Below, one piece after another: positions 33,960-45,692 of a DNA stretch of 64,000 nucleotides. The notes beneath the pieces were generated by a model. That model searched no databases, was not told where the DNA came from, and saw only the letters and a program-made list of their open reading frames with translations. Position 1 is the first letter of the stretch. Each line of letters opens with the position of its first letter. The stretch is taken from positions 195,786,816 through 195,850,815 of the forward strand of contig CP136066.1 in NCBI GenBank assembly GCA_032622095.1, given 5' to 3'. The stretch is from Siphonodentalium dalli (Eukaryota > Mollusca > Scaphopoda > Gadilida > Siphonodentaliidae). The translations under genes were made by a program, and so were the position numbers.

Positions 33960-36200
33960 TGAAAATGAGGGGTGAAGGAGTAGACCACTCGATCTATTCG
34001 ACCATCCCGGGGTTAGCCCCCCAAATCACAATCTCATCATTTCAGAATCAAATAATATTTCACATTTTAGGTCGATTATGTGCGTATTTGCGCCAGGATA
34101 TGTTGCGTTTTCAAGAAGAATTAAATATCACCCAATGGATCGGACATCAAAGACAGAGTTGTAGGAAAAGGTCACTATTTGTGTAAACTGCATGACAGTT
34201 CACCTATGATCCAACCCTGATGCTTCATACGTTTTGTTTCCCTCTGTCCCTTTGGACGTGCCGCTTTGCCAGATTACATGTTAGGCTACAGCCGGGTTTA
34301 TCGGGACAAATTAATATGGTCCATTTGACCATTTCAAACATCGGAGTTCATATGGGCTGACTAGCTATAACTTCTAACGTTATATACATGATCAGCAACC
34401 CCAACATGTGGCCATCTCGATATAGCCTGGAGTTGAAGCTCACATTCCGAAAAGACATGCTTCGATCATTAGCGACGGTGGTATATAATTGTACACACCG
34501 TCACGGCCTTAGTGTTACGCCATGTCGATATAGTTGAATGAAATCTCAACGACACCCCAGCAAATCACTACTAACATGGGGAAGTTATGGTATTGAATTT
34601 AGCACATCTGAATATTTAGAAATAAGTGAAATTTAAAGGTACGGTTGGCCTTGGCGGTGGGTATCCTGTGAAAATATTTACACCCGTCAAAAACCGCCAC
34701 AAACAGAAAGAACATCAAAATGTAGACAGACTGTGTCCGTATACAAATAAGAAATATCGCATAAACAGTATGTTATTGTCATATGTTTGACCATTGTTAT
34801 GTAAACAAAAGCACAAAAAGTAACTTTTCTGGTGTTTGTTTATATTATGATGGTAAACATAAAGAGCGTTCTTTGTTGGTTAATTCCTGATATGGAACTA
34901 ATAAAGAGCGTTTGTGCCATTTGTGTGTGATTAGCCAGTAGCATTGTGCTGTCTTCTGTAACACAATCAGGCTATTGCTTAGGTAAAACATAGTAGGTCT
35001 TTGTGATAACATGCTGTTTACGCGATGGTCATGGTATATATGAACGAAACTGTATGCGTTTTAATGTTTTTCTGTTTACGGTGATTGGAACAAATATGAA
35101 CATTTTCGACAACTAAGGCCTCACGTGCCTTTAAGCAATGTTGCATGGCGATACATCCAAATTGATCGACGAAATAAATTCAAATGGTCCTAGTTCAGGA
35201 CCGTTTTCCCAGAGGGGGTGCGAGGGGTAATATACATGAATACATTCCGTCTGTTCTATATTGTACAGTATTGTCAGAAACCCCGAATGGCCCGAGGCAT
35301 CATTCCAGTACGAGTTCTATCTCATGAGGTGCACCATCGGTTCGCAATTTGGAGTTGTCATTTGAACACAGCCGCTAGTTATACACGCTCGCTGGGTCGA
35401 GGGCTGATAATTCGCGATCTTCCTCCGAGCAAAGTGACATTTTCTGAAGTATATACACGATGTTCGGGAATATATATTGGCATTCTCGGCATATATATCA
35501 AGCGCGTAGCAATGTGTACAAAACTGCCAGGTATGCCGATAGAGAACGGGCTGAATTTCGAAAGTAACGGTAACAGCCGTCCACGTGCCATGCAGGCGTT
35601 TCCGGGGAGCAGAAACCATTGTGACCATCGTGGCACAACCTTGGGAAGTCATTCTTCAGTCCAAAGGAAGGGACGATAGATTTCGCTATATGCCTCAAGC
35701 TGGCAAGCTGTGCCGTTACACTGGTATATATTAATATTTCGAATATTTATTTACCTATATTGATGTGAAAAATGTAAAGTCCAATTTTTCGAATGAAGTC
35801 GCTTTTAAGTGACTGGTTCTGCAAGAACTAAAGCAAAGGCGGTTCATGTGCACCTTAAACACTAAACATGAGACGGACATCCTATGCGTAATTCCCTGGT
35901 TGGCAATACGAACATATTGAGTAAGTGCTTCACATGTGGCCAGTCTGTAAAGCGACAGATTAGACGCTGTTTCTAAGAAATGTGTGTTGATTTGATGGAT
36001 ATTGAACATTGCTTTTCAATCTTCGTTCTCCCTTGGGAGGCTGATCTTCAGATTTATGTTGGCGATTGCTCGCTGAATACAGCATGTCAGTCTGAAGGTG
36101 TGATAACGTGCAGGGGCTTCAACCACAAGGACCTGCCCGGCCTGCGACTGAGACCTGTGCAAATTCATGTACACGTATTTGCATTGGGGAATGCCACTAC
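33960..36200. other. Gene-free stretch
   Basis: A fragment at about 34858-34915 (AAAGAGCGTTCTTTG, ATTCCTGATATGG, AATAAAGAGCGTTTGTG) is the central block of the R5 repeat in isolation. The frame at 35218-35679 (153 codons) overlaps frames of 111, 85 and 66 codons on the other strand and has no motif. Confidence 0.4.
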
Positions 36201-36377
36201 TTAACCCTTCCTATACTAAAGCATAAATGCTGAGTAGTTATCGCATAGTACATGTACATATAATAAGTTCGTCGTTTGTTGAACTTATTATCTAAATATT
36301 TCCCTGAACATATGGCTCCTTCTGAACTTGTATTTATCTGTCGTCTCCTTTTATTACCTTAACAAATGAATAATAGA
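36201..36377 (+). mobile_element. P2-family MITE, 3'-truncated
   Basis: It begins TTAACCCTTCCTATACTAAA, has GAGTAGTTATCGCATAG, an internal hairpin (TAATAAGTTCGTCGTTTGTT with GAACTTATTATC) and CTTCTGAACTTGTATT, then stops matching the family near GAATAATAGACC. The usual right end is absent. Confidence 0.6.
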
Positions 36378-36379
36378 CC

Positions 36380-37400
36380 GCTCAAGGTCAAGATCGGACA
36401 CCTGTAAGAACACAACAAATCACCAATAAGTATAATGATAGACCGATATTGCAACAAGTAACTTACATGTAAGGTATAGATTCAGATTGGCTGGAACTTC
36501 ATGTGGTAATCCGATTGCGCGAAAGGAGTCGATCTGTTACTATAAATAGAAAAGAATACCAGGCTAAAATAGCTCATAAAACTGTCCCGCAGATGTGATA
36601 ATAAGACGTTCTAAATAATAACTAGATTAATTGAAACTTTTCCGGGAAGGTGCCATCGATTCAGCTATTATGTACTGCCCAGGAATTTATATAATACTTT
36701 TTGAATGGGCAGAGATAGACCATCTTTAAGATTCATATATATTATGTTATACCCACGAATATATATATAACACTTTCTGGGAAGAGATAGATCATCTTTA
36801 AGAGTGTGGATTTATGGTTACTTCGACGCTGGCATCATTTCTCCAATATCATCACTATGTTATTCCCGCTATGATAATTCACAAAATCTGTACATGCAGG
36901 TAGACAATTATCATTGATAGCTCCATAATGGCTCCTCCCCGTGAGACCTTAGGCTTGATCGTTCAATAATGGCCTCTCCCTGAGACACGTGGCCTGAATT
37001 AACACTAATGGTTGACATATACGAGGCCGTAAAGACGGTCGCAGCAGGTATCTAGACGAAAAATGCGCTAAAACCTCAAACGAACTGAGGCCGCAGTGGA
37101 ACAAGTCAGGTAGTAACATATACAAAATGACATGGGAGCTTCAAGATCAATTATCATATCAAATCGATATCACTCGTTTTGGTCAGTTCTGTTGATTAAA
37201 ATGGTCCAAAACTTGGTGGCATGAAATACATTTATTATCTGTTTTCAAATGTCTATTTAAGTGCTCTTTATGTTTGCATGCTTTACCAACTATCAACCAA
37301 TGTGGCGGAAGCACTGAAGATGGTTCAACCTTCAGAAGCAGGGTCGTACATTTTTGGGGTGTAGGTGTGTGACTGATTGATCAGAAACGTTTAACTCTCA
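36380..37400. other. Gene-free stretch
   Basis: A short imperfect duplication, CTTTAAGA-type with TTTCTGGGAAGAGATAGA and GGGCAGAGATAGACCATCTT, occurs near 36700-36800. Nothing else is recognised. Confidence 0.35.
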
Positions 37401-37890
37401 AACAAGAAACAGTATTTGTGGATCGAGCTGTCGGTTGGTTGAAGGGTAACATTCTGTCTCACCCACCTGACCATCAGCTTGACGCCTTGATAAAGTTTCA
37501 TGCACATTTTATCAAATATTATAAATACCCTATCACTGCAAAATCTTATTTTAAAAGCTATACTTTACTTATTACGATGCGGCTCCTTTGTAAATTCGTG
37601 TTATTTATTTGCTATTTATTATGTAGTCTTGTACTACTTGTATACGTTTTATAGTATGATTTCACACTAGTCAGTTCTTGAATATATCTTCCTGACTCCA
37701 AGTGGATACATTCCTCATGTGTGGTTGTATTTGTACATAGCTTATCATTGCATTGTTTTAATCTAATCCACTGTCTGGTTTATCTACAAAGTTGCTTCAC
37801 GGCGATCCTGTTTTATACCTGATTTTGTTCGTGGTCGTGATATGGACTAGCGGCTAAAACGGTGTTAAACCCTCAATCAATCAATAAATC
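37400..37890 (+). repeat. Probable LINE-like or SINE-like 3' end with a TCAA tail
   Basis: The segment ends GGCTAAAACGGTGTTAAACC followed by CTCAATCAATCAATAAATCA. A (TCAA)n tail after a GTTAAAC motif is common at 3' ends of non-LTR elements in molluscs and relatives. No reverse transcriptase motif is readable upstream, so the class remains open. Confidence 0.4.
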
Positions 37891-37984
37891 ACACCCACTT
37901 GTTGCTCGGTAATATGTTATGCAGTCTGAAAAACAGTCGGGTCATTATCTTAAATCCCACGCAATACTTTTCCATTAGTATTTT

Positions 37985-39170
37985 ATGTTCTTGTTCTGTG
38001 CGATTCAAGTACCAATAAACAGGGAAATGGAAATCACCCACATGACCATATGGTCATAATCAATGGGATGACACATACAGGCTGTACGGCGTCCCGATGG
38101 ATATATAGCCAAGCAAAGAGTGAAATTCAAGATGGCTGCTCGCCGCAATTTTTCTCAAGGAAAACCGTTCAATTGCAATAGCTTCGATCCTAAACCTGCC
38201 TGTAAAGTATCAAAACATGCTCCAAAAAAATGCGGGCTGCAGGGTGTGTCGAAGATGGCTGTTGGCGGTCATGTTTTAACAATTTACCAAATAGATGGCT
38301 CTTATCTAGAGGACATCCCGAATATCCGTTTGAAGTTTGGTGTCGGTAGGATGAGCGATGTGGCCTATAAGTATGACGAAGGCTTTGGTTATGCAGAGTA
38401 AAATTCAAGATGGCAGCAAGCTGTCATCATTTTTAACGAAATTTTGACAAATTATATGGACCCCACTACTGGGTCATACACGCCCCCACCCCGAAGACCC
38501 ATATGAAGGTGGTGAGATTCGGAAATATGAAATTCAATATAGTTGATGGCGGCCATATTATCAAACGAAACTAGAAAGGAGCGAAAGGTGATGATTTTAA
38601 TTTCAGTTTGTTTTTCCTCAATCAATTTGAATTTTTTTTTAGCATTTTCGTATTTTCTGTTTTTGGTCTGTGCGGTACGAGATCCAATAAATAGGGAATT
38701 GGAGGTCACCCGCATGATCCATATTGAGTATTGGATCAATGGGATGATAAATACAGGTTGTACGGCGTCCCGATGGATTTGGCCATGCAAACAGTTAAAT
38801 TCAAGATGGCTGCCAGCGGTCATTGTTCTCATCGTAAACCGTTCTATTGCAATAGCTTCTATCTAGAGAGGTGATTCTAAACCTGCCTGTAAAGTATCAA
38901 AACATACTCCAAAAAATGCGGGCTGCAGGGTGTGTCGATGCATATGTGAAATGCAAGATGGCTGTTGGCGGTCATGTTTTTAACGAATAGATGGCTCTTA
39001 TCTAGAGGACATACCGAAGATCCGTGGTAGGATTAGAGATTTGGCCTATAAGTATGACGAAGGCTTTGGTTATGCAAAGAGTAAAATTCAAGATGGCAGC
39101 AAGCGGTCATCATTTTTAACGAAATTTGGACAAATTATATAGCCCCCACTAGTGGTCATACACGCCCCCA
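37985..39170 (+). repeat. Diverged tandem duplication, two units of about 0.5 kb
   Basis: Unit one (about 37985-38490) and unit two (about 38645-39170) share, in order, CTGTGCG, CCAATAAA, ATAGGGAA or ACAGGGAA, GTACGGCGTCCCGATGGAT, TTCAAGATGGCTGC, CGTTCAATTGCAATAGCTTC (or CGTTCTATTGCAATAGC), GCGGGCTGCAGGGTGTGTCG, ATAGATGGCTCTTATCTAGA, GTATGACGAAGGCTTTGGTT and TCATACACGCCCCCA. AAGATGGC words recur six or more times over the two units. Frames across it are short and overlap on both strands, so no gene is claimed. Confidence 0.75.
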
Positions 39171-39179
39171 TGTCATATT

Positions 39180-40225
39180 TTTTTCCTTTTTAAGGGTATA
39201 GATATAGTGTGACGTATGTCAAAATTGTAGTGTGACGCAATGAGTTGACCATAACTTTTGGGCACATTTTCGTTTGTCTAAAAGGACGTTCTTCAATATA
39301 TACATGTGCAATGTCAACGCCTTCCTACGAATACAGGCCAGCGCGATTTGTTATTATTGAGGCCTATGTAAATGATTAGGTGTATTGCAACCTGTGGACG
39401 TTACCGCAATTTAGTTCGTCTGTTTTGCCATTCTTGCTGCAGTAAGTGGTTCATTATTTCGCTTCTGATGTTTCACTCTATCGGGCCAATGTGTAGAATA
39501 ACCATTAAATTTTCCACCGAGGCTTATCTTGTACAAAAACGATGGTTTTGGCTCCATCGGCCATGTAATTGGGGTAGTTATGGGAAAGGGAATCTTATGC
39601 TGCTAACCATAGTTTTGATAAACACAACACTTGTGTGCTGGTATTGAGGAGAATAACACTTGTAGTATAGAATTTCGGGTGTGAAATCGAGATAATTACT
39701 TTGAATTAGCGTTTCATTACGGAAAATTGTTTTATTTGTAAGTAATTTGGCGTGTAATGCAAATTCTAGCTTTCCTGAACAGGTTCAGCAATGGACCTAA
39801 TCGTGTTCTGATATTGGTCCTGGACATAATTAGCTGAGTGTATTTGCGATATGATAAACCCAGATAACTACGCAAGATTCAAGAATAACATACACGAATG
39901 TATGGTTATACGCATGTGCATTTACCACGTAAACGGCCAGTATACTTAATGTATTAACCTAGTCTGATAAGTGCAAACACCAGAGCATATTGTATAGTGC
40001 CCGTACCATGCATACACACATACATGTACAATTCCAACAGGTTGCATTTCAATATACAGGACGTGTACTTTCAAAGCAGTTACGTGTACACACAAACTGT
40101 CTCCGTTGCCACCGTAAATGATCACGCAAATGCAAAAAAATGTTGGTAATTTATTTTACCTATCAGAGATTGTTGGTCAAGACAATTAAATTTACAATTT
40201 CCTCAAACTAAAACTGAATACAATT
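39180..40225. other. Gene-free stretch
   Basis: No motif-bearing frame or known repeat was seen; CATGTA-type words are frequent at 39900-40060. Confidence 0.35.
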
Positions 40226-40230
40226 GATGC

Positions 40231-40493
40231 TTAACCCTTTTCTATAATAAATACTCATTGGTGAGTAGTTCCCATAGCAACTGTTCAGATACATGTAATA
40301 CGTTCAAAACACGAGGTCAGTTGTTGAACTTATTATGTGAACATATCCCTCCAATAAATGGGACTCCTTATGCACTTGTATTATCTACCGTCTGCTTATA
40401 TTGCATGAACATCCCTTAAGATGTATAATAGGCCATTCCAATTTATACTTTTAGAACTGAGTGGGGGGATCCATTTTCTAAAGAAAGGGTTAA
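40231..40493. mobile_element. P2-family MITE, most intact copy
   Basis: Both TTAA targets are present (40231-40234 and 40490-40493). The ends are CCCTTTTCTATAATAAAT and ATTTTCTAAAGAAAGGG, imperfect inverted repeats of about 18 bp. Inside, GTTCAGATACATGTAATACG and GTTGAACTTATTATGTGAAC form an inverted pair. The remaining 3' part (CTCCTTATGCACTTGTATTA, GTCTGCTTATATTGCATGAA) defines the family. Its length is 263 bp including targets. It carries no H1 hairpin and no ORF. Degraded or interrupted copies lie near 10.2, 24.6, 36.2, 46.0, 47.5 and 60.5 kb. Confidence 0.8.
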
Positions 40494-40949
40494 TTTAGAA
40501 TAAGTACGTTTATAATATGACATCAATCTCCCATCCTTCGAAGATAAAGTCATTTACGGTTCCAGTAGAGAAATCATGATACACAGGGACGTGGCTAGAT
40601 GGTCTCCGTTGGGGTTGTCCACCTTGGGAAATTCCAACTGCACCCCTCCCCTTTGAATCAGAATCAGACCAAACACAAGTTTTGCATAATTCCATTTTCT
40701 GCACCACTCCTTGCACCTCAGTGCTCTGGCCTAATATCCTATATATTCATATGATTCTATATTCCCGGTATGAGAACATTCATATATTTTAACCTGAACA
40801 AATCCATAAATCCTAACATCTATAGTGGTCTAACTCCAGACAAATGCACACGGCTACGGACAAGAGACCGTGCAGGACACACCGGCCTGACCATGTGTGT
40901 TCGACCCGGTGTGAGAAATTTTTGAAAACTATACAAGAAAATCGCAAAT

Positions 40950-41610
40950 CCTATAGCATCTAGACTGGCCTCAACTGAAGCTTCCCTAGTGTTGGAAATT
41001 TCCAACCTCATGCTCCACCTCAGGTTTGAAAATTCTCCAACTGATGACCATTACAGTCCACAAATTTTACCAAATGTAGTAAAATGTTGTTGTTTTAGCA
41101 GTTTTGCATTGGCCACGGGGAGGGACAATGACACACCGGGCGACCAGGGCGAAAATTTTAAAATCTGAACAAGAAAATCGCAAATCCTAGCATCTAGACT
41201 GGCCTCAATCCTTCCTAGAGTTGGAAATTTCAAACCTGACACCCCCACTTAGGTTGGAAAATTTCCAACTGATGACAATTCCAATGACAATGTTGACCAA
41301 AGGTATGACAATATTGTTTTCTTAAATTAACTAGCAGTTTTTGATTGGCCACGGGGGAGAGACCAAAACAAAAGCTTTCCAAGTGTTGGAAATTTCCAAC
41401 CTGTCAACCCCCTTAAGGTTGGAAAATGTCCAACTGATGACCATTTCAATCCAATATTTTGACCAATTATAGGAAAATATGCAAATATTGGTCGAAAAAC
41501 AATTAATTTCCAACTAATGTTTTGGCAGGTATGAAATTTCCAACTGTTGAAAATTTTGACCAAAGTTGGGGGGAGACACCACCCCCCCCCCCAACCCCCC
41601 AACCCCCTGT
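40950..41610 (+). repeat. Diverged repeat with palindromic TTGGAAATTTCCAA words
   Basis: Units near 40980-41060, 41215-41280, 41385-41450 and 41520-41575 share GTGTTGGAAATTTCCAACCT, a CCCC or CACC block, AGGTTGGAAAATTTCCAACT and GATGACCATT. A distant unit is at about 45165-45445. The block ends in a poly-C run near 41578-41600. Confidence 0.65.
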
Positions 41611-41709
41611 CGCCACGTCTCTGATGATACACACCGCTATTGCGTCAAACACTTCTTTGACAACACGATTGCCTGCGTTAGTAATTGCTACCATGCATAG
41701 CAAGAAATG

Positions 41710-42880
41710 ACTAACATGGATCGCTCCGTCATTATTATAAATACTGCACGGCCTTGGGTTGCATGACTATGCCACAATATTGGTCCTTGGTGGAGTAATA
41801 ATCCCCTCGGACCACTATTTTTGGCATAGTCAACGACAAGCCGTGCAATATTTATTATATTTTATCGAACGTTCTTCATGCTGTTCCAGATTCCATACTG
41901 TCAAACAATTCACAATCAGATACCATTAACTTGTGAAAAGTTTAATTCTTTTTTACCGAAAACAAACTTAAGATTCGTTTCGAAAATTCAGTATAGTATA
42001 GTGCAAACTTAAGGAATTGAAAAAACAATATCGAAGCATATGAATGTTGTGAATAGAAAAACATGATAAACCCTCACACCAAACATGTGGAAACATTCAC
42101 AAATAACTACAGCATTTGCTTACTCTCACATTTATTGTGCTCTATATAGATACACCAACTTTAAGAGTGGTTTTCTAAAAATTGTGGTTCATATCATTTA
42201 TAAAGCATATCCACATGCTTCTCTCTCACCGCTTCCAAGTGTTTGGTGCCAACATTCGTTGTGAGTCTTCCGCAGATCCATATTTTCCCCAGGTTCCCCT
42301 GTCCATCAAACGAGCTCACAAACGGTAGTGGAACTCCTAGAAAGTGGAGTACCTTTATTGTATTTGTGTGGAATAATTGCTCATCTTATTTATTCAAACA
42401 ATATACCCATCGGGCGAACAGAATGGCATCCGATAACAGCACCGCTATACAATTTCTCTGACTTTATGCTAACTAAACGAGATATCATGAGGTATGTTTG
42501 GATTAACTGGTCTCACGTGCGTTATTATCTCCTGATCCCGTGGCTTTATGTCGCTTTGTGATACACTAACTAGTTGCACTTATTTTTATTTGAGTGTATA
42601 TTAGTTTATTCAACCTCCCATGCATATCATTTTCTCTAATTTTGTTGGAACTTGGGAGTCTTCTTCTTCGCGCAGACTAGACTACCAAAGTTAATTGTGG
42701 CTGAATGTTCTCCATCTTATTTAAAGCCCCGTGGCGGTTTGATCAGCCTGAACTTTAGAACAAGTCTTCTCGGTCCACAACAGATTGTGATATCGGTTGG
42801 GATGGTGCTCTTTTTGGACCGAGTCCCGCCCCGTTGCTCTTCTATAGCGGACTTTCATTCAACAGACATAATACAACACA
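41710..42880. other. Gene-free stretch
   Basis: A loose inverted pair, GCACGGCCTTGGGTTGCATGA and the corresponding GGCATAGTCAACGACAAGCC, lies at about 41748-41850, and a short TTAAAGCCCCGTGGCGG resembles the start of R5 near 42722. No gene is supported. Confidence 0.35.
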
Positions 42881-42884
42881 TTTT

Positions 42885-43640
42885 ACGGAAATAACAGTCT
42901 CACATTGTGAAAAAGATCTGGGAATTCACACCGATGACCAGTTGAAATTTGAAAAAACATGTCAGCACCACCATTAGCAAAGCCAATCAGATTCTTGAAA
43001 TCATATGCAGAACCTTCACCGAACTAAACTCAGAAACATTCACTAGACTTTACTCCTCAATATGGTGCGACCAATTATTGATTATGGACATTGCATATAT
43101 ATGGAGCCCTCATCTGCTTAAACATTCTAGGGCATTAGAAAGTGTGCAGAGGCGAACGACACGCATGGTTCCGTGGCTGCGGAGATATTCTTATGAAGAT
43201 AGACTCTCTATCCTTTGACTCATGTCCCTTAAGTACAGGCGGTTACGTGGGGACCTAATAGAGGTATATACAAAACAAAGAGGGGGCATTACAACATCAA
43301 AGATGAAACGCTATTCGCTGATGCGACATATGCAATTCGCTGATGCGACATATGCACCGACCAGAGGCCATTCGTGTAAAATAGAACACTGTAATAAAGA
43401 TGTCAGAAAATACTTTTTTACACAGAGAATTCGACCAATCTGGAATAGGCTACCAAATGCGGTCGTTAGTGCTGAGACTTTAAACCACTTCAAGGAATTG
43501 TTGGACTACCACTATATTGATATACAGTATCAAACAGACTTCCCATAATATGTTATTTTTATGTAATTTTGAAATGCGTAAGCACCGGAACTAAGAGTCG
43601 GTCAGACTCGTTCCGTGAAATATATGATATGATGATATGA
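42885..43640 (+). mobile_element. Non-LTR retrotransposon fragment (CR1/L2-like RT C-terminus and 3' end)
   Basis: The translation carries EKDLGIHTDDQLKFEK, then after a one-base shift in an A run KKHVSTTISKANQILEIICR, YIWSPHLLKHSRALESVQRR, SLKYRRLRGDLIEVY, APTRGHSC, DVRKYFFTQRIRPIWNRLPN and AVVSAETLNHFK. This is the standard end of a CR1/L2-type ORF2. There is an in-frame TGA at 43216-43218. The 3' end has a stem-loop (43585-43615) and an ATGATATG-type tail at about 43620-43640. The polymerase core is missing, so the copy is 5'-truncated and dead. Confidence 0.85.
43585..43615 (+). other. 3' stem-loop of the LINE fragment
   Basis: CACCGGAAC and GAGTC are mirrored by GACTC and GTTCCGTG around a GGTCA loop, giving a two-part stem with a bulge. 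Its place between the stop codon and the simple-repeat tail matches the position of 3' recognition hairpins in some LINE clades, where the reverse transcriptase binds its own RNA. Confidence 0.55.
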
Positions 43641-43892
43641 TACATGTACACGTGGAGTCCCGGCATTCACGTAAACCCCTGAATCTGATTAATCATATAG
43701 GTATTACGCGGTGTGTGTATAACGTTTTCCATGCGAATCATTTGTTATTATGATTGTATATATGTTTAAATGTTATATGATAGCATGCTTACTTTCACAT
43801 CTATTGTTATACCCAGTATATGTATTACACTGTATAGGGCAACCTACCCATGTGGGTGTTATTGCTAAACATTATCATTATCATTATTATCT

Positions 43893-44000
43893 GACATCTG
43901 ACATATCGATATCTGATAACTCTGAACTTTGATGGGTAGGTTCCTCGACTGGAATCAAATATGTTTTACCTCCGAAGCCAAATTTAAGAGCGTTAATTCG
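43893..44000. repeat. Dispersed repeat shared with 61846-61985
   Basis: Both places contain ATCTGATAACTCTGAACTTT (or ATCTGATCACTCTGAGCTTT), GATGG, GGTTCCT, GACT, TTTACC and GAAGCCAAAT in the same order. About 110-140 bp are shared. The class is unknown. Confidence 0.55.
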
Positions 44001-44626
44001 GATTATATATATTTTTAATGAGTTCGAGCCAAGTAAGATGTAAACAATATGAACAGTATGTTCGGTTAGAGTAGATACACGTATAGTCAGTATACGATCA
44101 CTTGACTCGTGTGATCTTCGTTGCACGTATACCACCTACAGTATAGCAACGCTAAGTTTCGCAAACAGAATAACACAGACATTTGTAACTGAACCTAGCC
44201 AGTAATATTGAAATATAATGTGAACTTCGAAACGACCAAACCTGTTGCGTTTGCTTCTCTGTGTGATTCTTGCTGATGTGTGTGGATTCCGTTGTGGCGT
44301 TGTCGCTTATGCCATACCATTATTCACTGGCGTCAGATGGATTGAGTTGTCGGTCCTGGATATAGATTACATAAGTTGTGTGACAGAATCGCGCGAAACC
44401 GATCAGACAAGAAGACGATGCCAGCGTAGATTAAAACATTTCTAAGAAGTTAAGAACTTGTTCAAGTGTCAGATAACTCCATCGGCAGGAAACGCCCATG
44501 TTGCAGTGACATGTCTCATTTCAGCCTCAAAAAGTATGCACCGGGTGGGGATGTGACACGCGCAGCACAAGCTATAATTTGGGAAACGTGCAAATGGAAA
44601 TGTCTGGTCTTGCAAATTCATCTAGT

Positions 44627-45041
44627 TTAAGAGGGAGGAAAAGAGGCAACTTTTAAATGGGGAATTCAGTGTTAATTTTCAAGACAAGTTTACTCAATAT
44701 TTACAAACCGTAGAATAATACTTGATGTCTTGTTGGAATATTTGAGCATATATCTAGTGACAACGCAAAGCAGATTTTTCATTTTATGTTTTGCTTTGTG
44801 GCATTTGATGGAAATTTTATAAACAATGATAAGCAACGGTGGCCTAACTTTTAATAATGTCTAGTAATATCCAACCTGGGATGAAAATAAAAATTCCGCT
44901 TCGCGTTGTTACTATAGATAAGTCTTCAAATTTTCCAAAAAGGTATGATATTGTCACCTGGGCTTTGTAAGATTTGATAAATCTTTTCTCAAAATTAACA
45001 CTGAATTCCCCATTCAAATGTTGCCGCTTTAGCTCCCTCTT
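44627..45041. repeat. Inverted repeat, arms about 64 bp, spacer about 290 bp
   Basis: The left arm (44627-44690) has GGGGAATTCAGTGTTAATTT and GAGGCAAC. The right arm (44978-45041) has AAATTAACACTGAATTCCCC and GTTGCCGC. The outermost bases are AAGAGGGAGG and TTAGCTCCCTCTT. It is probably a non-autonomous element or a fold-back copy. No target duplication was defined. Confidence 0.65.
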
Positions 45042-45692
45042 AAGGGGTGGATTAGGAGATTCTAAGTTCCACACCCCAAACACCATCCAGACAGGACCCT
45101 GATAATTAGCATGGGTGGAAGTTATCATTCAAGTATGGAAAGAGCAACGAACCACGAACGGTTTGGAACTTTCCAACTGGCACCTCAATCTTTCCAACTT
45201 TGGCAATTTCCAACCTGACAACCCATAAAATATAAAAAAATTAAACATTTGGCCATTTCATTATAAAATATTGATCAAAAGCAACTAAAAAGCAGAACAA
45301 TATGCTAATGTTGGTCTCAAAAGAACAAGTTCCCCACTAATTACAGGTTGTAAAATCAAACAATGTGAACACATTCAATCAATATATAGTGTACAATTTC
45401 CAAATTATGTTTTGCAGGCCTGTGATTTCCAACGTTGAAACGTGTACCAAACATGGAGGGTGAGACACCCATCTACCATGTCACAACGGCCCTGTCACAG
45501 TGACACCAATAGCCCCAAGCCTAACACAGTTATTTCCACACACACAAAAAAGCAAACTCAGCACAGATTGTACTGCCATTGCATGTCGACAAACCATATT
45601 CCATATAATCTGCATTTTACGCAAGAACAAAACAATAACTGTTCGTGTTCAGTGGGGCTTTGTCAATGCCATCAAATTAATTTATCGTGTCA

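Noticed and set aside
35218-35679. 153-codon plus-strand frame
   Set aside because: Frames of 111, 85 and 66 codons overlap it on the other strand, no motif is visible, and no splice or polyadenylation context supports it.
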